Shown here one piece after another: positions 1-10,309 of a stretch of DNA of 64,000 bases. The notes under the pieces were generated by a model. The model saw only the letters and a program-made list of their open reading frames with translations, was not told where the DNA came from and searched no databases. Origin of the DNA: Prorocentrum cordatum (taxonomy: Eukaryota; Sar; Dinophyceae; Prorocentrales; Prorocentraceae); contig CAUYUJ010020159.1 of the NCBI GenBank assembly GCA_963575745.1, positions 334,371-398,370 on the forward strand. Direction: 5' to 3'. The translations under genes were made by a program, and so were the position numbers. The first letter of the stretch is position 1. Every line of letters begins with the position of its first letter.

Positions 1-43
1 TCCTCCTCCTCCGACTCCTCCTCCGCCTCCCGCCTGTCTGCAC
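1..43. repeat. CTC-type triplet repeat cut by window edge
   Basis: Imperfect TCC/CTC triplets at the left edge of the window. The tract continues outside the window. Confidence 0.8.
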
Positions 44-744
44 GGAACAGGCCTCTCGTGAGACAAGGAGGTGCCGACACCGCTGCCCCTCAGATCTCTC
101 TACGGATGCGGCCTGGCAAGAAGTCCGAGTCTGGTGCGGCCGCGGCGACGACGGGGTAGTGGCCGTATTGATATTCCTGCCTCTTCTGCCTCCTGGTGCA
201 GAGGGACCGAGGGGGGTGAAGCAGCACGAGGCCCCAGCCCAGGACGGCCGCGAGGGAGATTTCCGGGACCTTGGTGCAGGGACGGCTTGTTTCGCGCCCA
301 GCCTCGGGGGCTGCCAGTTTTTCGCTCCAGTCTAGTCGGGGAGACGTAAGACTCGGGTACGGGGGACTCGGGTTGGCCTGACGGGGCCATCATGAACATG
401 ACGAGACCCCATCTGAAGGTTGACGCGAACTCCCGCTGCAAACATCCCACGGACACCAGACCGCCAAAATCCTGGATGCGCTCGTGAAAACAACGTCGGC
501 AAAACTCGACATCCCGCTTGCTCAGGTCTCACATTTCCCCGATATGTGGCCCCGTGGGGGCCTCCCTGGATATCCTGGGTGGCACGCGCAACGGGGCACT
601 TCTGGCAGCGCCCACCAGGTGGGCGGCAGGGCAAAGACACCAGGAACGGCACGAGGGCAAGGACACCAGGAACGGCTCTCGCGCGCGACGTCTGTATGGG
701 CCGCCCTGCTGAAAGGGGCGCCAGCGCGGTCAGCGGCGGCGGCG
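44..744. other. unassigned GC-rich stretch
   Basis: No gene, RNA or repeat family is recognisable here. Short frames overlap on both strands without conserved motifs. Two short direct repeats around 'gacaccaggaacgg' occur near 635 and 660. Confidence 0.5.
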
Positions 745-942
745 CGGACAGTTCCTCCTCCTCCTCCTCCTCCTCGTCCTCCTCCTCCCCCTCCTCCTCC
801 ACCTCCCTCCCTCCTCCTCTCCTCCTCCCTCCTCCTCCTCCTCTCCTCCTCCCTCCTCCTCCCTCTCCTCCCCCTCCTCTCCTCCTCGTCCTCTCGTCTC
901 CGTCCTCCTCGTCCTCCTCGTCCTCTCGTCGTCCTCCTCGTC

Positions 943-976
<34 letters not shown>

Positions 977-1165
977 TCGTCCTCGTCGTCGTCCTCGTCC
1001 TCGTCTCGTCCGTCCTCCTCCATCCTCCTCCTCCTCCTCCTCCTCTCCTCCTGCTGCTCCCGCTGCTGCTCCTCCTCCTCCTCCTCCTCCTCCTCCTCTT
1101 CCTCCTCCTCCTCCTCCTCCTCCTCCTCCGCGTCCTCCTCCGCCTCCTCTTCCTCCTCCGCCTGG
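745..1165. repeat. long degenerate CTC/TCC triplet tract
   Basis: About 420 bp of TCC/CTC triplets with interspersed GTC and GCT. It produces very long artefactual frames encoding poly-Ser, poly-Pro, poly-Leu on one strand and poly-Glu, poly-Arg, poly-Gly on the other. These are not called as genes. Confidence 0.9.
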
Positions 1166-1461
1166 GCGGGCGGCATCTCGGCAGGGGCACCGGCGCAGTC
1201 GGCGGCGGCGGAGCGGACAGTTGCCTGGACGAGGTCAGGGCGCACGGTGTGCAAACTTGCTGCAACACTCCACCCGAGTCCTCGAGGCCGGCCTTCGAGG
1301 TCAAACGCTGTGCGACCTCGGTGCACCGAAGTGGCGTCGCAACCCCCGGTGGTCGCTGTGCCACGGCCAGCAGGCAGGCCAAGGAGGCCCCGGAAGAGAA
1401 GCACCGCCGCCCCGCGCGCTGCAAGACCCAGTGCGTGGATTGATCGTTGTGCCAAGGTTTA

Positions 1462-1620
1462 GGTCGGAGGAGGAGGAGGAGGGGGAAGGAGAAGAGGAGG
1501 GATGGGGAGGAGGAGGAGGAAGAGGAGGAGGGGGAGGAGGAGCAGGAGGAGGAGGGGGAGACGGAGGCGAAAGAGGCGGAGGAGGAGGAGGAGGAGGAGG
1601 AGGAGGAGGAGGAGGAATGG
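1462..1620. repeat. GGA/GAG triplet tract
   Basis: Imperfect GGA triplets, the complement of the preceding CTC tract. The two tracts bracket about 300 bp of GC-rich sequence, so together they could pair as an imperfect inverted repeat. Confidence 0.85.
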
Positions 1621-1643
1621 GCGGGATGAGCACGCAAGTGCAA

Positions 1644-2783
1644 TTAAGGAAAAGGTGGAGCGCCAGAGGGAGGAACACGAGCCTCCTTGGCAGCTCCCTT
1701 TGCACGGCGACGGTTGTGCGATGGATCACCGATGCTGGCCAGAAGGGCCTCCCGCCCGCCCATCTTCCCAGCCAGGGCAGCCGGAGCACCATTAGGACGT
1801 CCCAGAGGAGCAGCGGTGGCGGCAGTCCCCGTACCAGCATTGCCCTCGCCCGTCCCGCCGTGCATTGCGCCTGTCACCCGCGCCTGCGGGAACTGCACGC
1901 CCGTGATCTGTTCGGCGGTCAGATCGTCGCCCGTCTCCTCCTGCACCGCGACGGGAACGCCAGATACAGCACCCACCGCCGACTCCACACGTCGTGCAAC
2001 TGGGTAGCCACACGCCACAGCCGCTCCAGCGCACCGCAACGGCTCAGGATGAGCCAGACGCCGCCCAGCCTCCTCGAAATGCACGCCCACGTTCTTGCAA
2101 CTCCCTGCAACAGCAGCAGCACTGAAGGGCTCCACCTCCGAAGCAAACACCTTCGGCGGGCCCGCGACGACCTCCTCCGCCTCCGAGCCGCCCACGGTGC
2201 CGAACCCGAGGGCCTCCGCAAAGACCTGCACGGCCTGGCGGTCCCAGACACCTGGCGGCCGCATCAGCCAGAAGGGGGCTGCATCACGACGGAACCCTCC
2301 AGGAGCAGGGGCGCCAGCCGCCGCCCGGTGGCGCGCGCACTTGAGGCCGAGCCGCGGCCCCTTCTGCGCGCACCGCAGCGTGGACGCACCCGCTGAGGCG
2401 ACGTCGGGTACGCCATCCGCCCAGGCATGGAGCGCGACGTTGCGCCACAGGGTCATCAGCCAGTCGGGCGCCTCACCGCGGCAAAGCGCCCGCAGCGCAG
2501 GGAGGAGAGCACGTACACGCCCAGCAACTGCGGCGTCGTCGAACATCAGCGTGACCGCCTCCTCCGCCTGCATGCGGAGCTGCCGCTCGGCTGCGACCTC
2601 GGAGGTCAGCCTCGCGACCGCAAACTCCGCTGAAAGCGCCGCCTGCCGTTGAGCCTCCCGCCGAGCCGCACTGCCCCGACGAGAGGAAACACCGGCCGCG
2701 CCTTCCCCGCAGGGACGGCGGCCGCCCGCGCCATCAATGCCTGCGCCCCCGCCGGTCGAGCCAACGGCTATGGGGCCTGGCAC
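1644..2783 (-). CDS. retrogene-like ORF, unknown protein (up to 379 codons)
   Basis: This is one of few long frames here not created by simple repeats. The first in-frame codon listed is GTG at 2783; the first in-frame ATG is at 2573, so the true start is uncertain. Residues about 38-80 are rich in Ala, Arg, Glu and Gln with the look of a coiled coil (AALSAEFAVARLTSEVAAER). The rest is Ala/Gly/Pro-rich with no domain I can name. Immediately upstream (2788-2809) is a near-perfect spliced-leader relic in the same orientation. The ATG formed at the end of that relic is in a different frame. The likeliest reading is a retroposed copy of a trans-spliced mRNA, intact or decaying. It could also be a fortuitous GC-rich frame. 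I cannot assign a function. Confidence 0.4.
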   Translation of the reverse strand: MPGPIAVGSTGGGAGIDGAGGRRPCGEGAAGVSSRRGSAARREAQRQAALSAEFAVARLTSEVAAERQLRMQAEEAVTLMFDDAAVAGRVRALLPALRALCRGEAPDWLMTLWRNVALHAWADGVPDVASAGASTLRCAQKGPRLGLKCARHRAAAGAPAPGGFRRDAAPFWLMRPPGVWDRQAVQVFAEALGFGTVGGSEAEEVVAGPPKVFASEVEPFSAAAVAGSCKNVGVHFEEAGRRLAHPEPLRCAGAAVACGYPVARRVESAVGAVSGVPVAVQEETGDDLTAEQITGVQFPQARVTGAMHGGTGEGNAGTGTAATAAPLGRPNGAPAALAGKMGGREALLASIGDPSHNRRRAKGAAKEARVPPSGAPPFP

Positions 2784-2787
2784 CAGG

Positions 2788-2809
2788 CATGAGCCAAAAT
2801 GGCTACGGA
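2788..2809 (-). other. spliced-leader relic (DinoSL-like, 21/22)
   Basis: Read on the minus strand, the segment has the DinoSL core CCGTAGCCATTTTGGCTC and differs from the published 22-nt leader at only the penultimate base (T for A). Genomic SL copies downstream of no donor site are known in dinoflagellates as marks of retroposed mRNAs. The minus-strand ORF at 1644-2783 starts just downstream. A CTC triplet tract abuts the 5' side. Confidence 0.85.
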
Positions 2810-3070
2810 GGAAGAGGAGGAGGAGGAAGAGGAGGAGGAGGAGGAGGAGGAGGAGGAGCAGGAGGAGGAGCAGGAGGAAAGGAGGAAAGGAGAAGGAGGA
2901 GGAGGAGCAGGAGGAGGAGGATGAGGGGGAGAAGGAGGCGAAGGAGGAGAAGGAGGAGGAGGAGGAGGAGGAGGAGGAGGAGGTGAAGGAGGAGAAGGAA
3001 GAGGAGGAGGAGGAGGAGGAGGAGGAGGAGGAGGAGGAAGAGGAGGAGGAGGAGGAGGAGGAGGAGGGGG
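2810..3070. repeat. GAG/GGA triplet tract
   Basis: About 260 bp of nearly pure GAG triplets with a few AAG and CAG variants. It directly abuts the spliced-leader relic. Confidence 0.9.
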
Positions 3071-3084
3071 GGACATCTGCTCGA

Positions 3085-3790
3085 AGACCAGTCCCAGGAA
3101 CCCTCCTCGGGATCGAGAACTACGCCCTGGCGACGAGAGGGGACATTTCACCACTCGGGGACGTGCTGACCCGGGTCAGTCCAGACCTGGGTCAGTCAGG
3201 CCTTGCAGGATCCTGCAGGATCCCGAAGGATCCTGCGCCCAAGCCCGGGTCAGTGCGCCCCTGGTCCTGCAAGATGCTGCAAGATCCAGCGCTCTGCCTG
3301 ACCCCCGCTTGCACTGACCCCCGTCTCTTGAGCCCCGAACACCCTTTCTCTGCTGGAATTCTCTGCTGGAACCGGGGCTTGGCCGCCTCAGCCTCCTGGC
3401 CGGATAAGCCTCGAACCCTCTGTCACAGAGGGGAGAGGGGGGGGGGGAAGAAATCCGCTCGCAAGTCTGAGGTCCCTGGGACTCTCATGGGGGTCGAAGA
3501 CTGACCGCCGTGGCGACGAGGGGGCCACCCCATCGGGGATCTTCTGACCCGGGTCAATTCAAACCCGGGTCAGCAAGAAACCAAAAACTGCAGTGCAGGA
3601 AAAAAAACTGCAACGCAAGTCTTCGCCAACCCAGGTCAGCCAATATGCGCGGCCGCCTCGCGGACACGAGCGGCTCGCTAACCCGGGTCAGCCAGAGGGG
3701 GTCTTCGCAGGATCCTGCAGGATCTGGTGCCCTGGCTGACCCCCGTTTGCTCTGACCCCCGTCTCTTAGGCCCCGACCCCCACCCCGGGA
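3085..3790. repeat. diverged direct repeat with CCCGGGTCAG palindromes
   Basis: Two related segments, about 3085-3360 and 3477-3790, share a head (gtggcgacgag... then a ctgacccgggtcag palindrome) and a tail (gctgacccccgtttgc, tgacccccgtctcttg/ag). The palindrome CTGACCCGGGTCAG or close variants recurs at least six times. No coding signal is seen. Confidence 0.6.
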
Positions 3791-3918
3791 AGCTGGAACC
3801 GGTGCTGGGTCACCTCGGCTGGCCCCCACCTGGCTCCCACGGCGCACTGGCAGCAGCGAGCGCGGCAGCGAGCCCGGAGAGGACGGGGGGAGGGCGCAGG
3901 CCCGCTCGCGGAGCAGCA

Positions 3919-4110
3919 CGGGTGGAGGCCCGACCACAAGAGGCCCTCCACGAGAAGCCCAACGCTGAGGCCCCAGGACGGCCATGGATTTTTTGGTGTG
4001 GGAACGTCACGCCTTCCATGGCAGGGCCGTGGAGTCCAAAGGAGCCCAGGGCAGGCTGGAGGCAAGCTGGGCGTCTCTTGGCATGGGTCCCCGCTGTGCG
4101 GTTTGGGGGG
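3919..4110 (+). repeat. dispersed repeat family O, copy 1
   Basis: About 190 bp matching 45672-45870 in the same orientation. Shared blocks include gagaagcccaac, ccccaggacg, ccatggatt, gtgggaacgtcac, ggaggcaag and ggcatggg. No terminal inverted repeat is obvious. Confidence 0.65.
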
Positions 4111-5194
4111 GCGCGCGGCGGTGCAGGTGCGGCGGCGGCCCCGGAGACGCGCGGGAGCGGAGGCGGCGAAGGGCTCCACGGCCCCGGATCGCCAGTGGTA
4201 ACCCCACGGAGCCTTTGGGGCTCTCGCGGGCGGCCTGCAGCCATCTCAAATGGCTCCCCAGATCGGGCCAGCCTGAGGTGGCTCCAGGTGTGGTGCTCCA
4301 GGGGGACACAGCCTCACGTCAGGGGTATCGAGGGCAATGCGGGGGCCATCTCAGATGGCCTCACTGCTCAAAATGATGGCGTCGACGATGGCCCGAAACA
4401 CTCGCACAATATGATTAATCAGGAGGTCTCCACAGGAGCCGCGGTCACGGAGGTCCCTAGAGCCTAGAGGGCTCCGTAGGCCTGGCAAGAGCATCGACAC
4501 ATATAACAAACTCGCCGCTCTAACTTCGATTCTAGCTCCTCGGTCCTCTACCTCCTCCCCCGCATCATTCCTCAGGGGGGACGACAGGGGTGACCAGCCC
4601 ACGGGAGGAAGCGGGGATACATCGCCGATACATCGTCGATAGGGCCCCAACAGCGAAACCGCACGTTCTTGGGCGAAGTGGACTACCAGTCCTTTACCGG
4701 CGATGAATGAGCGATTGGGGGCCGTGCGATCATCCCTGAGCCCTAGGGTAGAAACACACTCACCATGACAAACATGTCCCGGATCTTGTCGACGCCGATC
4801 TCGGTCATGATCCATACAGGCCGTCGCCGATCCGCGAGGATGGTCAACGAACTGACACGGACCAAGATAAGCGGAGGCCAAGATCGACGCGAAGATGCCG
4901 CGTTCAGTCCTGGTACTGGTCCCCGCAGTGGCCCCCTCCACGAACTGTGGCGCTCCAGGGCCTCCGCAGGACCCTCCGAGCGGCCAACGGGGGCGCTCGA
5001 CAACGGCGCCCGAGGTCCACGGCGGCGACGGCGGCCGATCGGGACGACTCTGGAAGGCTCTCAACGAGGCGCTGGTCAGCAAGGCCCGAACCTCGGACGG
5101 CGACGACGATGCCGCCACAGCCGCCGCCGCAACGGGCGGCGAGGGCGATTCTCGCCTTCGGTCCTCCTCGGTCTTCCATCCCCTTTGACCCAAA
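4111..5194. other. no recognisable gene
   Basis: GC-rich sequence with overlapping frames on both strands but no motif that supports one. A short CATCGCCGA-type palindrome cluster lies at about 4617-4645. Nothing else is supportable. Confidence 0.5.
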
Positions 5195-5205
5195 AACCGC
5201 CAACC

Positions 5206-5239
<34 letters not shown>

Positions 5240-5417
5240 CGACGCAGACACCCCGCCGCCCCTGTTCCCGAAGCGTGGGCCCCAAGGACCCTCGCCTCCT
5301 TCCCGAGGGCATGTCTTTCTGTCTTGGGCGGGTCCTCTGGCGGCCCGAGAAACCGAAAACGGTACCTTGAGGCCAACTCAGGGGGAATAATTATCTGGCC
5401 ATCCCGATGTTCAAGCT

Positions 5418-5463
<46 letters not shown>

Positions 5464-5645
5464 CGCAGCGCGCGACGAGGGCGACAATCGGCGGCGGTGC
5501 GCGCGCCTGGGCGCGCTGCCCAGCATGGCCCGGCCAAACGTCGGCGGCCGGGCCCTGCAACCCCCGTCGCTGCGGCCGGCGCCGTCGTTGTTCGTCCATC
5601 TGCGTCATTGATGAAATCGTCGCTGGTCGCGGTCGTCGGCGCAAC

Positions 5646-5676
<31 letters not shown>

Positions 5677-5790
5677 CGTCGTGTTCGCAAGACTCGTCGT
5701 TCGTCGTCGTCGTCGTCGCCGCCAATGCCGCTGCCGTCGTCGCCGCCCCGCCGCCACCGTCGTCGTCGTTGCCCCCGCAACTTTTGTCAC
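5195..5790. repeat. GAC/GTC triplet tracts
   Basis: Pure GAC triplets occur at about 5205-5237 and 5418-5462, with degenerate GTC triplets at about 5600-5770. Intervening sequence is GC-rich and unassigned. Confidence 0.85.
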
Positions 5791-5860
5791 CAACGTCCAG
5801 TACAATGCGCAAATAACTGTTGGGTCCCCCGAAGGCCTTCGGGACACCGACGGGGGTTTT

Positions 5861-5976
5861 CGAACCTTGCCCCACAAACCCGCGATTTCTAAGGGGGAGG
5901 TGGGGTTCACTTCGTTCGAAATCTAAGTGAACCCCATCTCCACCTTAGAAATCGTGGGGTGGTGGGGTAAGGTTCG
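5861..5976. repeat. foldback palindrome of 116 bp
   Basis: Two arms of about 51 bp, beginning CGAACCTT and ending AAGGTTCG, are roughly 85% complementary around a loop of about 12 bases containing TTCGAA. The whole element would form one hairpin. No target duplication is clear. Confidence 0.8.
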
Positions 5977-6760
5977 CATGTGGCCACCGAGTCCGGCCAG
6001 TGAAATTGACAGCCACTGTCTGTTCGGCTTATGCGCATCTAGCGACACTCGGCCTTGCCACAGACCGCCATCTTGTAAGATGCGCAACGCCGGCCCTTTC
6101 GCGTGGGCAGCGTGTTTGTTCACTCACTCCTGATTGCCTTTCACGATATATCGCAGGCATCTGAATAATATCAACGCCCGCACCCTAACTGCAAACAATC
6201 TGCTGAACGGCGAAAGATGCCAAATGCACGTCGGACTTGACTGCCAGGGACAGCGGATAGGCCAATCATCTGGCGGTGCAACTTTCATCGGCTGCTGGAC
6301 ACCTCGATGTTCAACGTGAATTGTTGTTGATAGCCCTGAGCCTGGGGCCCGCACGATGCCTACAGAATCAGAACATTAACAACATACCGTCATGATTCGT
6401 TCGAGCGGACATGGGCAGACGGATGTCTGGACTGTCTGGCGTAAATATGGTGGAACCGCGAACGCCCTACACACTGGCAGCACGTTTTGCCAGGAACGGG
6501 ATGTCAAGGGGGCCGCGTCTGCCTTGGCGCGTACGTGTTCCAAAATCGTTCTCTCGCCTGCAGTGGACACATTGTGATGAGAGGTGCGACAGGCGCGGCA
6601 GACAGAAAAGAGTCTCACGCGCGAACACTTGGCAACGTTACGCGGTGCCCTACGCAAGCCGCTAACGAGCCTTGCCACGTTTGAAAGAGAGCGCCGACGC
6701 GCGACCTCACGTGGAAACTTTCCGTGCCAGCGTCTGCTCCATCGACCTCCCTCCCTTTCA
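5977..6760. other. no recognisable gene
   Basis: Lower-GC sequence than its surroundings, with only short frames. No repeat family or motif was recognised. Confidence 0.5.
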
Positions 6761-6942
6761 GGAGCGGCCAAGAGGGGGGTGTCCAGAGGGGGGGGGTGCA
6801 AATCATGACCGTCGGCATGTGCGCGGCCCAGCGGGGGGGGCCAGGGACGTAATGAAATAAGAAGAGGCGCCATGAAATCTGGGGAAATATCATGCATGAT
6901 ATCCACCCCCCCCCTAGTCATCACCCCCCTCTTTTCCGCTCC
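6761..6942. mobile_element. MITE-like family P, copy 1
   Basis: About 182 bp related to 34913-35106. The termini are inverted: GGAGCGGCCAAGAGGGGGG on the left, and the complement of the right end reads GGGAGCGGAAAAGAGGGGGG. Shared interior blocks are catgtgcgcggcc, gacgtaatgaaa and atctgggga. The flanks CCCTTTCA and CCCTTGCG agree at six of eight bases, which is weak support for a target duplication. Confidence 0.65.
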
Positions 6943-8541
6943 CGACCCTTGCGCTGCTCACGTGCACTGTGCCAGGGTGAGGGAAGACGAGCTGGAGGAT
7001 GGAGTGGCGCCCGCGTGGCTGGAGCCACGTGCAGGCTCGACACTCTTTGCTGCGAGGTGTGGAGGGGTGGGAATACTCGCGTGCCCTTGGCGTGCAGCCA
7101 CCGAGGCGGGGGGAGGGGGGCGCGTCTTGGACCAACTGCAAGGAGTGGGCGAGGAGGAGGAGTGCAAACCAGATCTCGCGCTTCGCGCTGCACGGACCAC
7201 TACCGGAAATTCGTCCTCGCGCTGCCGCGCAGCTAGCCGGAGATGGCCCAGGACCCGCTCAAGCCGGGACGCGCGACCCACGATCACTTGCGCACCCCCG
7301 CGGGTGACCCTGGAGAGGGAGGCGGAGCAGGAACCATTCCTCGGTCGCACCGCCGTGTGCTGCTCCCTCGGCCATGGCGCCTCCTCCCGAAACTCCTGGT
7401 CCTGCTCCGCCTCCTCCCCTCCTCGTCCAGCCACTCCATCCCACTTCCTGCACAGCAACAAGGAAAGACGACACCAGCACCACCAGGGCGGGGAGATGCG
7501 AGGAGGCAAGGGGGTCTCCCTGGTGGTGTGGTCCCCCCCTCTCGTTCGAGACATCCCTAACCGCCAGCTCGGGGAGGCATCGTGGACCTCCTCGCTGAAG
7601 GTGGGTCCCCTGGTGGTGTTGGTGTCGCTTCTCCTCCCTCCGATCTGCACCTCCAACAGCCCCCCTCAATCATGCTGCCCGGTCGTCCCAGAAGCCTGAC
7701 GGGCTGCTGAGTGGAGTGCCGCAAAGCCAAATGGCTGCAGAGATGGACAGGTATAATTCGTCACCCGCGTCACGCGAGAGAGGGGTGAGGTGTAGGGACC
7801 AGTGCGGCGGGGAGGACTGGGAAGAGGCGAAGGGTGAGAGGAACGGCACTTCATCGCACACGAGCGCCACCTTGGGGCCGAATGGTCTTGCACCTGGCGC
7901 GCTCGAACGACGACCGAAGATGGATGTGATAAACAAGTGATGAGCTGGCTTGCATGGAAAAATGTATCATCCAGGAGTGCGCACTGCGGTTCACTGAACG
8001 TGAGGCACTTCGGCGCCTCGGCGTGCAGTCATCCAACTCACGAACACTCTTCCGGCCAACTGGTAGGATGTGTTGGCCCAACTCCCAACACACGAACCTG
8101 CCTCACACAGCAAAGCTGCTTGAACTCTAAGCCCGTCGTGCTAGGTGCGAACCGCTCTCGCAGATCTGCACGTGGCCGTTCGCCACTGATCAAACGCGGT
8201 CGGGCGCACCCTCTGTGCTTTGCACCTGCGGGGATCAACCGTGGTCCACATGGCGTGCGCCCATCAGCCTGGGCGTTGCCCCTGCGCGCGCCCGCGCTGC
8301 CCTCCCGAGCCCTCCCTCGCGCATCCTTCTTCCTCCGTCTGCCGGGACCAGGCGCGCCGCTTTTCGTGCCAGAGCTGCGAGGCGGCAAAAAACGATCGGT
8401 CTGTCTTGGCACACCGCGAAAACTGCACGACTACGGCAAGAGCCCCACGCGACGGTGTGGGGCTGGGCTTCCACCACCTCGCCAACCGTTCAAGCTTCAA
8501 CGATCTCTTCTGGGAGGGGCCCCCAGTGAAGGGGCCTCGGG
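6943..8541. other. no recognisable gene
   Basis: About 1.6 kb of mixed sequence. Frames on both strands overlap and none carries a known motif. A 15-nt stretch near 7725 weakly resembles the middle of the spliced leader but is too diverged to call. Confidence 0.45.
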
Positions 8542-8700
8542 ACACACAAATAAATACACACAAATAAAAGGATTCCCCATATTTTCCCGTATTTTCTGGA
8601 TGTTCCTCTTCCCCCCCCACTGCCCATATTTTCCAATCTTTTCCTGGGAGTCGACGATGAATTGTGTCTGTGTGTGTGTGTGTTTTTCCCCTCCTGACCC
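8542..8700 (+). mobile_element. MITE-like family D, copy 1
   Basis: One of three copies (others 26811-26957 and 63408-63557). Shared order: ACACAAATAAATA, GGATTCCCCATATTTTC, a T/C-rich middle, then GGGRRTCGACGATGAATTGTGTCTGTGTG and a CCCCTCCTGA end. GATTCCCC near the left and GGGGAATCG near the right are inverted. AT-rich compared with the surrounding DNA. Confidence 0.75.
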
Positions 8701-8849
8701 AGAGATTGCCGCCCCCATAATCTGTGACAGCGTGGATCGAGCGCCGTGGACCACTCTCTGTAGGCCCTGGGAGCCCGGGGCGGGCCCCTGGAGGGCCAGA
8801 GGCTGCTCAACCCTGCACGCCGGCGCGGGCGTCGCTCCCGCGCCGAAGC

Positions 8850-9755
8850 CGAAGTCGATTGCGGGATCGATGGTGGGATCGAGCGTAAGATCGATGGGGT
8901 GAGACGTTTGTGAGATCGCATCCGAGATCGAAAATAAACTCGAGAGTGAGATCGATAGTGGCATCGACAATGAGATCAATTGTGAGGTCGATAGCGGTAT
9001 CGATAGTGAGATCGATATCGATATCGTCTGCGATATCGATAGTAAGATCGCCCGTGGGATCGATCGTGAGCGCGATAGTAGATCGATCGTTCAGTGAGGT
9101 CGACAGTGAGACCGGTCGTGAGGTCGAAAGTGTGAGATCGATCGTCAGACCGATCATTTGTAAAACGTGTGATATCGATATCGAGACCGATCGTGAGATC
9201 GAAAGTGTGAGATCGAAAGTGAAATCGAACGCGTGAGATCGATCGAGTGAGTCCGATAGGAGCATCGGTAGTGAGATCAATCGAATGAGTTAGATAGTGT
9301 AGTCGATAATGATGACCCGTCGGTGTCCCGTCGATGTCGCGTAGTGGGATCGATTGTGATATTGATAGTGATATCGATACTGAGATCGAACATGAAATCG
9401 ACTGTGAGTGCGATCGTGAGAGGGATAGTGCGATCGATTGTGAGATCGATAGTGCGATCGATTGTGGGATCGAACGTGAAGTGATCAGGGAAGAGATAGT
9501 GAGATGGATAATCAGATCAATCGTGCGATCGATATTGGGAGCCGTAATCAGATTGAGTGTGAGATCGATAGTAGGACGGATAGTGAGATCGATAGTGAGA
9601 TCGGTAGTGAGAGAGATAGTGCGATCGATTGTGAGATCGATGGTGGCAACGATTGTGGAATCGATAGTGGGATCGATAGTCAGATCGACAGGGGGAGAGG
9701 CTTGTGGCATCGATTATGAGATCTATAATGAAATCGATTGAAATCGATTGAGTGA
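8850..9755. repeat. GATCGATAGTGA minisatellite
   Basis: About 900 bp of degenerate 10-12-bp units around gatcgatagtgagatcgat. It holds dozens of GATC and ATCGAT sites and produces a frame of Ile-Asp-Arg-Ser repeats, which I treat as non-coding. Confidence 0.85.
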
Positions 9756-10309
9756 TACGTTGGTTCCTCCCACCCCCTCAAACCTCCTTATCACCCCGAT
9801 GGTGGTCGTAGAGGTAGATTATTATTGGATGACCCAAAGCGGGGTCCAGCTGAGAAGGGATGTTGATATAGATTTGGGGCAATTGTATTGCAAACGGAAG
9901 GATTGCGCTGGAGAGTTGTATTGCATTGTATTGCAAGTAATTCATTGCACGCGAAAATCCAGCAATACATGTGCGCCCTGGAAAGTATTGCACGCCCCAA
10001 CTGTATTGTAACCCCACTAACCTATCGCACCAAATCCGCTGACCCCTTGGGGTCACGGCGTGTGAGATGCTTCCCCCTTCCCAAACCCCTCCCCCGGGGG
10101 CCTGGTCCGGCCAGTTTGGAGGGGGGGGAGGGGGAGGCAAATCCATCATCCGCACACTTGGAGCCTCAGAAGGCCCCGAAACGGACCAAAAAGGTTCCAA
10201 AGGTTCCTGGAACGGTCCAAGAGAGCTACGGATCGACGAAAGATCGCCCCAAAACGCCGAAGATTGCCTCCACACGGCTCCATAAGTCCCCAAGACGTTT
10301 GAAACAATA
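9756..10309. other. no recognisable gene; attgca-rich segment
   Basis: Between about 9880 and 10020 the words ttgta and attgca recur many times. A similar ttgca-rich stretch occurs at 11190-11310. No coding signal is seen. Confidence 0.4.

Noticed and set aside
420-2396. Very long frames (up to 658 codons) across CTC/GAG tracts
   Set aside because: They consist of poly-Ser/Pro/Arg/Glu/Gly generated by triplet repeats, are open in several frames and on both strands at once, and lack any domain. Similar frames at 2737-3504, 11102-12403, 16724-18379, 22027-23796, 47141-48403 and 53380-56808 are rejected for the same reason.
7720-7745. Spliced-leader-like segment (complement CTGCAGCCATTTGGC)
   Set aside because: Only about 15 of 22 positions agree and there is no associated reading frame.
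9334-9741. Asp/Ile/Arg/Ser-rich frame in the GATCGAT region
   Set aside because: All frames are opened by the 12-bp repeat; there is no start context or homologous motif.
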